Shown piece by piece: positions 1-12,383 of a stretch of DNA of 64,000 nucleotides (its first letter is position 1; every line of letters begins with the position of its first letter). The stretch spans positions 1 to 64,000 of the forward strand of contig QAXH01005824.1 of assembly GCA_004335635.1 (NCBI GenBank), given 5' to 3'. This DNA comes from Chloromonas sp. AAM2. Taxonomy: Eukaryota; Chlorophyta; Chlorophyceae; Chlamydomonadales; Chlamydomonadaceae. The translations under genes were made by a program, and so were the position numbers. The notes beneath the pieces were generated by a model, which was not told the DNA's origin, made no database searches, and saw nothing but the letters and a program-made list of their open reading frames with translations.

Positions 1-178
1 CAGAATGCGTCGCAGGCAGGTGTTGTTGAACACATCCAACTGGTGTTGCTGAGCTCTAGTTGGCCACGCACCTGAGCAGGAAGCATGTCTTCATGCATGT
101 CTAAGGTGTGTCATTGGCAGTTCAGCCTGAGCCCACAGTGCCTGGCCAGGCCTGACCATACTGTAGCTTGCCTTGCAG

Positions 179-3100
179 GCTGGACGCAAAAATGCCAAGC
201 TCAAACGCCACCTTCTTTGAGCTCAGAGTGGCAGGCTGGCGCTTCTCTGCTCAATTCTCTCTTCATGCATGCAAAACACGGCTTGGATTGGTTGTTCCCT
301 GGCACAATAACCAGATGCCTAACCACCTCAACACTGTGCTGGAACCAGCCAGGTCTCCACTGGTGGTCGTGGTAAGTAATGCATGAGACAACCTTTGTCA
401 AGGTCCGAGGCATGTTTTCTTGTTTCAGAGGTTACATGAGCCCTGATAGGGACAGGGCCCTGCCCTGACAGGTTGAGACCTGATAGATAGGTTGAGACAT
501 GAGCCCTGATAGGTATTTGCCTTGCCTTTGCTTTTGCCTTTGAAATTTTGACCTGCCTTTGCTTTTCAGACCTTCCAGGGCGGTGGCTATCCAGGACATG
601 AATCCAAGCGGTCCCGCGACGCAGTGGTCTTCCAGGCACAGCAGATGCTGCGGCATATTGAGTACCATCTGCTGCAGGCTGGTATGCAACGTATGCTGGT
701 TTACATCAGAGAGGTGCGTGTATTGGCCGCAAAGTGTAAGGATGCTCTACACGAGGCTAGCAGATACGCTTAGTGATAGACAAGTTTACTCGGCTATTCA
801 TCCTCCATGCCCTATCTTCACCCAGTCACGCAAGCTAATGCAAATAAGCTAATGCAGCAGCAAAAGCAAGCGCAAATAAGCTGATGCAGTAGCACTCACA
901 ACCTTTTCTGTCTGTTGCATTGATCAGATGCTGTACATGACTCCTGGGTTTAAGGACTATCTGTCCAGATACATGCCAGCGGAGCTGGTGCCTTACGTCA
1001 CCATCGTTGTCTGGAATCCGCTGCCATTCTGGACGGGTTTCTGGTGAGTGCTGCTACACGGTGAGACTGCACACCACTAGCACTTCCCACACAGGGCCAC
1101 GACGGAGCCCTCATCGTGTGACCCCCTCAGAACATCGCCAGTGGCTCATTACACACATGCGCCTCTTGGAAAAGGCGGTATTACTTGAGGCCTTAAGTTC
1201 TCGAGCTGGTGTCTAGAAAGACGGCCGAGGTCTCAAGCAAGGCAGTACTTGAGGCCGCAATTCCTGAGCTGATCGGTGTCCAGCAGGCAGCCCAGGCCTG
1301 AATAGTCTTATCAACAAAAGTAAGGCAGCATGTTGCCCCCACTGACTGAATGCCTCAAAAGTGGGGAACCCCCAGGTAACCTTAACTGCCCCAATCAGGC
1401 AGCTAACCGGAGTTTTACACATGTACGTGTGCGTCTGTTTGGGCTCGTCACAACAAGCCCAAGATCGTTGCATTTGGTGTGGAGATGGCCAACCTGTGCA
1501 GAGATGGCCAACCTGCTTCATCCATTTGATTGGTTAACATTCAGTGGGGGCAACCAGCACAGAGCAGCCTGTGTGGCAGCTCTGGAGCGGGTGAGAGTGA
1601 CTAGAGCTGCCGATGCCCTCCATGCAGGGACCAGACCATGGCAGAGGGACACGCGGCTGTGGCTTTGTGGGATTTCCCCAACGTGTTTGCAACGTACATT
1701 GATGCAGATGAGGTGGGTGGGGCAAACGTCAAATGTCTGAAGTGTTGGAGCGTATCAATGATTAGTGCTTGCATGCTGTTTTGCGTGCAGTACATCGCCT
1801 GGCCTGGGCCTGCACCTACTTTGCACGAGGTACGGACCGATGTTCATTATTTTCCAAGAGCGTTCTCGTGTGTTGTTCGGGCCCAGTCGCAAGGCTCACA
1901 TCTCACATGGCATGCCGTGGCTGGGTACGTCGTGAATATCTGCTGATCCGCTTCCAACATGCCAAACAACAAAGGTTGTCACACTGTCACTTGTGCAGTG
2001 TGAATAGTCCCATGGCGTGCTCACGGCCAGACGTGCACTGCCTCGCACTCTTGCGTTTTCTCGCCCTTATTCTGCATTGACTCGTCCTGTGATGCCTCAT
2101 CCTCATCTTCACCCATCTTGCCTCATGATCATCATCATGACCATGACCTGGTTTTCATGGTTCAACCACGGTGCTGCAGCTAGACACAATATCTCTCCAA
2201 GAATTACGCGCCTGACAATCGTTAAGCCAAAAAAGGTCACTGGTAGCAGGGTCACTGTAGCTAGACCTGTCCCGTGACCCAGGTGAAGACACGAGCGGTT
2301 GCAGCTGATGCTGACCACCAAACATGAAGCATTCCAGTTGCCAAACCAGCGTCTTTATTCACTTTTGTTTAGTTTCTAAAGAAGAGCCTGAGCCGGCAGT
2401 CTTTCCCATCTGTTGCAGTGCTAATGCCTTGGCTGCATGCTCCCTCTCCCGCAGGCACTGGCGCGCTGCAACACGTCCAAGCTGGACTCCGTGGGATTGA
2501 CCAGCATGTACACTCTGTGTGAATCATGTGCGAAGCAATATGACAGGGATACGCGTGCAGACATGGCCTGGTGGTTGTCTGTAGAACGCAAGGGAGCTAA
2601 ACCGGCAACTGCAGACGGGTCGCACAAGTGCAGGTGGTACGAACAAGACCCCCTCACGCAATACACATGGTGCGCCCAACGCGTCTTTTACTCTTCCATG
2701 GTCCAGGTCCAGACTTATCAGAGTTGCGAGAGATACGAGAGCTGCAGCGGCGTCAGTTGCACAAGTCCATGCGATTCACGTGAGCTTTGCACGTGGCGAG
2801 GCTGTCAGCTGTTGAAGTTCTGTCGTTTGCCTGTGCAGGACCTGGGACGACACGTGGATTGTGAATAACAGACTATATGACTTGTGGGTAATGCAACACC
2901 TGAAGCAGTGCCGTCCACTGTGCAATGTTTGACGCATTCGATGCCAGCGGGGTCAGCATACATCATCTCCAGGTCTCAGCTCTCAGCTGAGAGTCCATCT
3001 ATGACGTGATATCTCGTGCTTTGTGTCAGATACGCTGGCAGGCATGCTTATGTAAACGCATGCTTCTAAACAATCCATCTTTGACACACTGTGATGTCAC

Positions 3101-4994
3101 GCTTCAACCCATACCCGACCCTGAACGCACATGCAGGCCCATCTTTCCAAGCAGGTCTGCATCATGGGAGGACCGTACGAATCCTCGCATCTGGAAAGAC
3201 TATGGAAAGGTGGGAAAGGGTACGCTTGCGACATACAATACGATACAGTTTGCAAATCTCGTGCTGTTTTGTTGAGTGAAGTCGGTTTGCAGATTGGGCC
3301 GGACATGGGGCTCCTTTGATTGATAAACGCGGGTTCTGCTAGTTGCGCAAGCTTTTCCAAGAACTTAATACTATAAACCAAAGAGTTTGCCTGTCAGTCA
3401 GTGGTAATGACTTGAGATTGAATGAAGTTGAATGAAGTCATTACCACTGACTGACAGGCAAACTCTTTGGTTTATAGTATTGAGGATGGGCAAAAAGAAT
3501 CCATGTGGGCAAGCATAGAGTGCATATGGGCAATGATAAGAGCCGATGCAGGCCATGCAAGTCCTCCCATCAGCAGCCCCCGGTTCCTTCCGCCAGTACT
3601 GGCCATTCATCTGCTGCAGCCTCAGCAACATCTGCATCCTGCCCAGCCTGCCCAGCCTTCACCAGAAATTCATCACAGTTGGATAATTTGGCCTGTCCCT
3701 TTGGAGTGGCAGCTCACGGCTGCTAGGGCCAATCCATTTGCCTTTGCGAGCCTAGCTAGTTTCAAACCAAAAAGCTTTCTGCAAATTCACTTGGTTTGGT
3801 TCGGTAAAAGGTGATTTGAATTCAAGCCGTGATTTGAGCAGAGGTCGGAGAGCCCGTTTTGTGTCTTGAATACCATGATTGGCATGTCATGAACATATCT
3901 TCTGTTCGGCAGTGTGTTGAATACCATATTCATGCCTTGTTCAGCCACAGGGTGGGGCGAGCTTCATCAGTCAGGCCCACAAAGCAATGACTGAGGATAG
4001 TCTAGCTAACGAAAGCCGACACACCCTGTGTTGCTGCAGCATCTCAGTCGAGTCGCTGCGGTCACTGTTTTCATCCATCACCGGGTTGAGCTGCTTCCTG
4101 GCCGCCAACAGGTGCGTGACCAAGTGTGGCCAGAAGGGCTTTGAACAGCCCACATATGGCCATGCTTCCCTCACCACTTCAGTTGAGGCCTTTTGCTTTG
4201 CTGCCATGCACATTTCGACCATGATGCACAAATCGACCATTGGCCACGTAAACCATTTGATGCAATTGCGCATGATCAGAACATGGGCCAGTGTGTTCAC
4301 TTTTTCCATGGCCAGCAAGGCGTGGCCATAAGTTGCAATCATGCAGGAGGAGCATGACCTGCAACAGGTCACTGAACTAGGTGGCAGCATGCCGGTCAGT
4401 TTGTATGCAAGCATCCAGAGAACCGCCCATCATGATTGCTTTGATCTTTTGATCCTTTAATTCAACAGGTAGCCCTACTCTTTCGCCGCTTTGGATTCTG
4501 CCGATTTCAGTGGTTGCTGCTCTTGGTTGAATTTGGGTGACACCTTTCTAAACCCCTTGTGACGAGAGCTCATTCAAAAGCGGCCTCTGGATTCAACAAA
4601 AAATTCGCTTTGGATCCCTGTCTTGACAAAAGGCTCTGAAATTTGGACATCTCTCGAGTTCAACCCCTTTCCAGAGGTTGAGACGGTCCGACGTGATGTC
4701 AGTAGTGTAGTTGACCAGGCATGTTGCATATGTTTGTCCATCATGTGCTTCTCAAGAATGAGTAACCATTAGCCAAGCTGATCGCCAGCCCGTTACGCTT
4801 GGAATAACCATTGCCACTCTGTACTGCTGCAGGCATATCTCGACCCGGAGGCGTGCCCATACATAGCTCATCTGTACAACCTGGGGGGCTATCGGGGCAG
4901 CGGTAAAGTTGAACCTGGCAAGGAATGGGAAAACCGCGGCCATCTATCAAACTTTGCAAAACATTGGCATACCAACTGGTGGTTGCTCAACTGA
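179..4994 (+). CDS. Glycosyltransferase family 92-like protein (5' partial, incomplete exon model)
   Basis: Likely a GT-A type glycosyltransferase of the GT92/DUF23 kind; these transfer sugars to glycans in the secretory pathway. Supported exons are 179-371, 570-713, 928-1043, 1628-1712, 1791-1829, 2455 to about 2515, 2707-2779, 2839-2887 and the terminal exon 4833-4994, which ends in TGA. The first exon begins after a splice acceptor, so the start lies left of the window. The 570-1043 exons encode QQMLRHIEYHLLQAGMQR followed by PYVTIVVWNPLPFW, matching the GT92 pattern of 'E-hh-H----G' then a 'Y-V---W' strand. FATYIDADEY at 1686-1793 fits the metal-binding DxD/DxDE strand. The last exon (LYNLGGYRG ... 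HLSNFAKHW) fits the His-rich tail of the family. Exons between 1043 and 1628 and between 2887 and 4833 are not resolved; 3149-3209 is a further candidate. The family call rests on motif spacing only. Confidence 0.5.
2126..2241 (+). repeat. Dispersed repeat family F1, copy with ATC microsatellite head
   Basis: A short (ATC/ATG)n tract leads into a conserved core of about 95 bp containing CATGGTTCAACC, GCAGCTAGACACAATATCTC and CAAGAATTACGCGCCTGAC. The same core recurs at 35571-35685 (+), 41643-41750 (-) and 59368-59468 (-), with shorter pieces at 32930-32967 and about 19541-19566. This copy sits in an intron of the glycosyltransferase-like gene. Confidence 0.8.
3367..3481. repeat. Perfect 47-bp inverted repeat (hairpin) with 21-nt loop
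   Basis: Arm 3367-3413 (begins AATACTATAAACCAAAGAG) is the exact reverse complement of 3435-3481; the loop is 3414-3434. I found no mismatch over 47 bp. It lies in an unresolved, probably intronic part of the flanking gene. It could be a foldback transposon remnant, a hairpin small-RNA precursor, or a recent inverted duplication. Confidence 0.9.
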
Positions 4995-7900
4995 CAACTG
5001 ACAAGTCAACCACATGTGGCCCTCAAATGTCTTCACCCTCATCACCGGGAATGTAGGCAGCTCATGTAGTTTCGGCTTGGGAGCTTGCCTGTCAGGGTAA
5101 GCGGTGGCAGCCAGCTGCGTGTTGGCCGCCTAGACTGAGGCTGGCTGGCTTGGGGCTCTAGATACTCTTGCCAGCCGTGGCACAAGAATATCCAGCGCCA
5201 AAGCTAGGAAGAACCAGTCAGAAGCACCCGATACTTCCAAATCTTGACTAACCAGAAACTCAATGATAGTATTGGAGCTTGCCCCTGTTGTCCTGTTGGC
5301 GTGGTGCACATTGGCTCTTCTCATGGCCCATATGGACTTGAATTGCCCGCATGGACTCCTCTTGAGGCCACAGGTGGTTCAGTTGTCTTAACCCTTGATT
5401 TCACTCGTATTGAGAATTGAGGTTCACAAGTATTGAGGTACACACTGTTGTCCTGGATTGCTGAACTCTTCTCATGGCACGCAACGCATGGGCTCTTCTT
5501 GTGAAGCCCGCAGGGCAGAGCCTTATATCTACGCTCCAGGTGCTCGTTCGTCCTTCATCGCAAAAAAAAAATTGCAATTCTTCTGAATGCATACTCTGTG
5601 CATACTGCACCACTTGCGGCAAGCTCAGGTGTACTAGGTATGGTGGTTGAAAAACCACTGCAAAGCCCGCCTTTTTTTTGGTACAGATGCATGCCAAGCA
5701 GTCGATTAGTCAATGTTACAAGAGGCTGTTCATGTGGTAGAGCTGCACGCTTGGCTCTGAGCTCTGTAAGCCTGTGTGCAGCTGCTCCTTGCGGGTGGCG
5801 GCATACTGAACGCTGCGCTTCGCATTGGCCTGTTTGCGCTTGCGAGTGGCTGCACGGTACTGACTTATTCTCTGCATATCGCTGCCGCCTGCGTTCGTTT
5901 CTAGCCTGCTTTGCCTACGAAGCTTGCATGCCTGGCATTGGATTCCGAGGTACTGGCTCGCGATTCACTGGCTTATCATCATCACCATCATCTTCATCAT
6001 CTTCATCATCATCATCTGGCTGTAAGTCAGCAGCTTGCGCAGCCGACAATAGGACAGCCACCACCAGAAATTTCCAGCCCATTGCTCTCAGCATAGTACA
6101 CGCGATATCTACAGACCCCGGCCTGTAAATTGCGTCAGAAGCAGCAGTGTTTCTGGTACGTAGCAGTACGTAGCAGTACGGAGCTGGTACGTAGCAGTAC
6201 GTAGCAGAAGTGTTTCTGGTACGACAGATTGCAGACTGGTTTCCGAACTGCAGCTGTAGCGGATAATGAGTGCATGAGTTGCATTGCTAACATTATATGT
6301 TTGCCCGGCGCATGACGCGCATGTGCTTGTATGAGAAGTTTGAGCCGTTATTTGAACGTCAGACAAACTTGCACCGCAGCCCAGCAACCATTCTGCCAGC
6401 CAAATGGTGCAATTGTAAGCAGAAACCAGTCACGCAGTATGCACCCGGGCTAGTCGCAAATGGTCTAGTATGCGTCGAGGAATTGGGATGAAGGACGAAC
6501 GACCACAACGACCACCAAGAAGAGTGAATACAGGGGTCCGCTCTATGGGCTTCGCAACAATGCGGCACTGGTTGCCAGCCATCGATCGCACCATTCAGCT
6601 GACAGTATGGTGCCTTGTCTGAAGTGCAAGAACATGCTCAAAGTTCTTAAACGGGCCCGTGCAAACCATGCCGAGTAAACATGCATCCAGCAGGCGGTGC
6701 GTTATGCCTGGGTTAGGCAGCTACACTCCATCTCACTCTCTTCGCGACATAAACGTGACAGAAGAGCATTGTGTGTGGCGCACCCACCATACACCTGCCA
6801 GCACATCAACCAGCCTGGTACTATGCCAGGAAGGGTGAGTTACCATCGGTACCATTGGTACTATCCCTGTAGTAAAGCAAGGATAAAGCATAAGGAGTGA
6901 TAATAAACACAGCTTGTCTGCAGGTGCCGTACCGGCAGTACCGGGGGTACCGACCTGAGCTTTCAGAATGCACGAGCGATAGAGACGTCAGTCAGGTGTT
7001 TGGCAGCGAGGAGGTTTGGTCTTGCCATCATGGCGTCGTGGCACATCACTCAGGTGGCAAGGGGACAACGCCACGTCTGTCATCCTGTAGACCCAGAAAC
7101 CTGGGCATGTAGCAATGCAGCAATACCGTGTCTTGGGTGCTTGGTACCTGGGTTTCTCGGTCTGCTGCTGGAAGTGAAGCCCTGGCTGTTGGTGGCCAGG
7201 CGTTTGCAGGCAAGGATCCAAGCAAAGACCCAGAGACCCAGACACACGCATGGCCTAACTACCGTAACAAGGAGATGAACATGCACGGGTTTGCACAGAC
7301 AGCCTGATTGCCTGGTTTTGTAGGTGCCCGGGCGTGAAGTAGCCGGGCGTCTGGCAGGTGCGGTCGGGCTGGTGGCAGCAGGCTTGGTTGTCCAAGAGCA
7401 GGCAGCTGATGCTCAGTGGTCACAACAAGTTCAGTTGTTGGCATGGTGAGATGGTAGGTTGCCAGAGCAGATGGAGTTGAGCATGTTTTGTGGACACCAA
7501 CAGCATCTGCACACGGACATCAGTGACATCAGGGGTTACGGGACACCGAGAGTGACACGCAAGGGCTTGGGATGCAAGACAGCAGCAAGCGTACACTCAG
7601 AGATCCACAGACCATGAGACCCACCGCAGGACACAAGAGAGCCATACCATGCTTGGGGCAGCACACCAAGCCAGTCCGGGGGGGCATGTCTGTCACCCGT
7701 TGTTTAGCTTAGGCGGAGCCGGTCACCATGCCGCAGCTCCTGGCGGAAGCCAAGCCTCTGCCAGGCTCTGAGTTCCCGACAACCAGGGACCATTCCTTTT
7801 CAGGCTATACGTTCTGTGGGGGCACTGAGCTGAGCCTGGCAGGCTGCTGCTGCTGCGTTGAGCTGAACCTGCACACTCATGTAGGGCTGCGCATGCATAT

Positions 7901-8099
7901 CAGCAAGGCAAAGCAACGAGAATGTCCCAGCAACGCCTGCTGCATGTGCTGCATCTACTGAGGGCAGCAGTGCCCTGCTGGTGGTGTGTCAACTGATCTA
8001 CGAGTTACAGGATCAGGGCCCTCAGGACAAGGCAGGGCCCGAGAACCCACAGAGTGGCAGTTCAAACTTCTGACCCATCTGATGCTTGGCAATTGACAG
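4995..8099. other. Stretch with no defensible gene
   Basis: No exon with convincing protein character was found. It may hold 5' exons of the coiled-coil gene that follows, since that gene's first supported exon starts at a splice acceptor. It includes a (CAT)n-rich run at 5968-6018, which yields an artificial His-rich reading frame, and a tandem repeat near 6150-6225. Confidence 0.5.
6150..6225. repeat. Short tandem repeat, GTACGTAGCA units
   Basis: Imperfect tandem units of TACGTAGCAG, interrupted by GAGCTG and flanked on both sides by TGTTTCTGGTACG. It is a minisatellite-like array with no sign of coding. Confidence 0.75.
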
Positions 8100-11000
8100 G
8101 AGGCTTTGTGCCCTCAGACCCCCTACTCTGTGAACCAAAGACCTGCAGCAGTTTTGTCTGTGAACCTTCACATCAGCTCTGTGCTTCCGGAACCATCGGT
8201 ACTCCCGCCCTCCTCCGTTCTCGTTCCCGGTGCTTGGCACGGATGCGTACAGCCATATAAGTTTTATTATTATTATTTTTTTCCTTTTTTTTTATGCAAA
8301 GCTGGACTGGCTCAACGATCGCAAAGTTGTGCCAGCTTTTGATCCACGAATCTGGGACCTTGACGAGCATCCGTCAGTAAACACCTTCTTGGTGGGTGGC
8401 AAGGTGTATGGCTTTCAAGTTAAGTCATCCCATGTCGTGAGGGCTATCAAGGGCCTTTCAGTGCAGGAAGTGCTGGCAGGTTCAATTCAAGTGCGGGAAG
8501 TGCTGGCAGGTTCCAGTCAAGTGCTGAGCTGTTTGTGCCGGATGCGCTGCAGGATGCAATCCTCCCGATTGCAGCCGCCCGGGTGCCGGCCCAGGCCAAA
8601 CCCTTTCTTCAGGCCATGCCCAAACCCCTTTCTCAGGCCTGGTGCTTCAGGCCTGGTGCTTCAGGCCCGGCTCCAGGCCCAGCCCAGGCCCAGCTCAGAC
8701 CGGTGCCCCAGGCCCAGCGACAGTCAGGCTGCCCACAGGCTGCGAAGTGAGTGAGGGTAGAAACTAGCAGCGTCATGGCAGGAACCTTGGTCATCACTTT
8801 GTCATGACCAGGCAGCAACATGCTGAGCACAGTTGTTCTCAATGTGCTACCCCCAGGCCCATGTTTGACTTGGTCACTTCCAGCCGGCGGCCGCCATTCA
8901 CCAGCTTGTGCAACGGGGCGCTGAATACCATGGCAGCGTAAGTATTACCACACAGGCAATGACGCAGCACACAGCCTATTGGTGCAGCGGCAAGCAGAGG
9001 ATTCCACACACTTTTTATCCTGTGGCTTTGGCTTCATCCTCTCAGGTGCACTTCAACTATATTTGGATTCATATCTAAGACTGTCCGTCACCACAGTGGA
9101 ACCTGCAGAGCAAGCATCGTGTGCCACGCATCTTCAGGTAATGGAGGTTCATCTGCTGGTTACACGGGTCAAAGCATGCGTACCGAAGCATTCAGGAAGA
9201 TTAATCAAACCTAGGATTAAAACGTCAGAATTGAGTGCGCTGAACCGTAATGAAGGGGTTTGACATGTATTGCAACAGACTGGGCATGATGAGGTTGTCT
9301 GTGGGCTGTGCACTGTGCACTGTGTGCTAGTAAGCTGCCGTCTGACAGTTGGTATGTGTATTGGTGCCCATATGCTTACTGTGCAGCACCGCCGTCTGAG
9401 CCTGCGGACGACAGTGAGGCTACAGTGCAGAGGCAGGTCGATCAGCCCAGCCCAGAGGCCAGCGCTCAAGGAGGCGAGCTGGGGACAGTCAGCAAAGAGA
9501 TTGATGCTTTGAAAGTCAAGATAGCAAGGGTCGAGGCCACCACGCCGCTTGACACTGTCCTCTATGCAGCCTTGTTGAATCGGCTGACGTTTCAGGAGAC
9601 CAAGGAGAACCAGCTAAGGGAGGCTGGCAAAGGTGCGGCGCTTGGGTCGCAGGGCATGCCATTGTTGTTATTCATGACAAGCGTCACACACAGCCCAACA
9701 ACATGTGCAAGTACTTGCATGGTGTTGCGCATGCAACCCTCAGCGGCACCAGTGCCTTACCCCATGAGCGCGTGGGCTGCATCCAGCGCCAACCAGCATT
9801 GGGCACTGGCAGGCCTGTGTGTGCCCTGGGTGGCGCTGGTTGCAGGCGCATTTAGGCAGGGTTGTGCCCCAGAGCGGCACTGGTGGCATGGCTCATGTGG
9901 GTCTCGGTTGTGTGCATTGAAAACAACAGTGTGTCGTGACAGGTTGTTGTAGCCGCTGCATTGAGGGCTACAGGCATACAGAGACGCAGGCATACAGAGA
10001 CTCATTCGGAGTAGATTGCATCCATGACCTAGTAGTAGTAGAGCTGAGCAAGCGCCAGTTGTATGGGCATGTGATAATGCCACATGGCCTCCTGTTCACA
10101 CAGGCGACTGTCATCACATGTTGATGAGAGGCCTGTCATCACATCACCTGCATACCAAGGCGAGGGATGAAGATGCTTCTGATAATTGTGGAAAAGTTGG
10201 CAGTGCAGCAGCGGGCCTGCAGGCATACAGAGTGATATCGCTCTATGTGATCATAATTACGGACAGATGATGTGACCACGTGATAAAGACGGTGCTCATC
10301 ACTTAGTACTAATTACTATTTTTACACACTCTCACGGTTGCTAGGGTTGTGACGACGGCTGATGAGCTGCAGAAGGTAAGGCTCGAGGTAAAATGTGACT
10401 GCTACTGTGCTTTTGCACATCAAACGGCAGCACGAGCGCATGTCACAGAAGAGCAGACGTCCATGTTATGCAGGGCATGTGGTGATAGGTTGTGGTTGTG
10501 TAGCCCTTAACACTTGGAGGGACGGGGCGCTGTACGCAAGTCCGAGACACTCCTGCACTGTTTGATGCATTGATGCCTTCAGGTGCACCACCGCCAGACC
10601 CTGGAGCTCCAGGTACGCATGTTTGAGTTGCACGCAGGCTTGCACCGCCTTGTGTGCCCTGGTAGACCAGGGTTGTGTGCGATCATGATAGATTATTTTC
10701 CTAGTCATGGGTGCTATGCCGTACCTTGATGGGCTGCACATGACTTATGTCAACGCATCATATGCCATGCATGCCGCTGGTCGATGTGCTCGCCCCCTCA
10801 CATGCTCGCATCAGCATAGACATCAGCTCATGCGTTGTATCACGGTGTGCACCTGCTAGCATGCGCACTGAGCCTGGCGTCATGCGGTATACGGCTGGGT
10901 GCGCAGGCCCATGTGGGGTCGAGCAACCACGAGGGTGCAGATGCGCGCATGTGCTGAATGTGTGTTCCCCATCAGCTTGTCTTGCGCATACACATGGGGC

Positions 11001-11821
11001 ATCGCATGTGGGCAGTCCACCTCCCCAGCTTGCATGACAAGCGCAGCAGCGCAGGGATTCAGGTGAAGCAGAAGTAAGCACCCTGGTTGTCCCTGCATGC
11101 ATAACTGTTAGCTGCGTGGTCCCAAGTGACATGGGTAGCAACAAAAGCTGCCAGTCTCTGGGTAGTAAGGCGCACCTGTGCGTTCTTGTTCTTGCATGCA
11201 ATCAGTGCAACGCCTGCCGTCATGCGGAACCTCCACTGTTGCTTTCAACAGGGTGAGAGGCATGGAGCGATTTTGGTCGCATGTGCAAGCATCGCACGAA
11301 TTTCCCTGCATGATGTGGTGGCCCCTTCCACTTGCCGGCATGGCCAACACATATACGTGCTGCACACTGCATCAGCCATATGTGCGTCGTGTTCTGCATG
11401 GCTTATGTTGGCTCATCACATGGCATGTATGCAGCTGGCGGATGGCCTGGCCTCACACCTGCTCCCATGGCATGAGCATGGACAGCAGAGTGACTGAGTG
11501 AGTACGTGTGTCTTGTCGTGATCTCACATACAGGCCCTCTGGTTTCAAGCGCTGTTGGTGATGGACCAGCTTAGATTGCAACTGGTGCGCATACGCCTTG
11601 TTGTGCATTCAGGGCAAGCAAGCAAGGATGAGGTGGCTCAGCTGACTGCACGACTCCAGCAGCTGGAGCTGAAAACAGACAGGAATGGTGAGGAGATCCA
11701 GCAGCTGAGATTCCTGCAGCTTCAGGCGCAGCTGTCATTCACATTGCCGCTTCCTGCTGGTTCGCCGAGCAGGCACAGCTTCCAGCTGACCAATGACGTA
11801 GGCGACTACGAGCCTGTGTGA
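8100..11821 (+). CDS. Coiled-coil protein of unknown function (5' end uncertain)
   Basis: Not recognised. Supported exons are 8100-8246, 8302-8403, 8517-8746, 8857-8937, 9109-9137, 9387-9632, 10346-10375, 10583-10612 and 11534-11821 (stop TGA 11819-11821). Phases join cleanly across the first six and across the last three; the junction 9632 to 10346 is out of phase, so a small exon is missing there. The N-terminal part is Pro/Val-rich, followed by a Trp-containing globular-looking stretch (LDWLNDRKVVPAFDPRIWDL), an Ala/Pro/Gln low-complexity run at 8570-8740, then about 180 residues rich in Glu, Gln, Leu and Lys with heptad-like spacing (EIDALKVKIARVEA; LTARLQQLELKTDRNGEEIQ), which predicts a coiled coil. 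A scaffold or cytoskeletal role is possible but is inference only. It converges on homoserine kinase. Confidence 0.55.
8457..8522 (+). repeat. Two-copy tandem repeat at an intron 3' end
   Basis: Two units of about 32 bp, each containing GGAAGTGCTGGCAGGTTC, lie directly before the inferred acceptor at 8515-8516. The second unit supplies the AG of that acceptor, so the duplication may have created or moved a splice site. Confidence 0.6.
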
Positions 11822-12383
11822 GGAGACAGCCGAGGATGCCGAGCATAACATCAAGTACATGCAGGCGGCTGCTGCCCACTATAAAAGCAAGGGTCCGGAG
11901 GTTTTCGCCACCATTGGGGCACCACCATGGTCCCTGAAAGGACAAACTTCCCATGCGCAGTAACAAGGGCTGTGCAGCTTGGCACGTGGGTTGCACTGGC
12001 ACCCAGCCTTGCTGAAATGGAGATGTTATCCATACTAGTCGTCTCCGCAGACAAGACGAGCGCTAGTGCAGTCGCTTGGAACCCATTGTCAGCAACTCAG
12101 GCATGCTATGCCCATTGGATTGAGTTTGATGTATGCTTGCCGGTCTCTCTGGGATCAGAGGCTTGATGAAAAATCCATTGCTTGCAAGTATGCAGATTTG
12201 ACCAGCAGGTTGTGCACACACCATGCTAGTGTGCCTTCCTGTTGCAAAAATCCCTGTTGCAGTAACGTTTCGTACACGACATTGCTGCCTATGGACATGG
12301 TTCTGTTCGTGTGGTGGGTCAGGGCAGTGCCCGTCCCATTCCCGTTCCTGAAGACTCTCCTAAGGTTAACAGATGTTTGTATA

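Noticed and set aside
5911..6096. His-rich open frame
   Set aside because: Product of a CAT/ATC tract; no flanking coding sequence.
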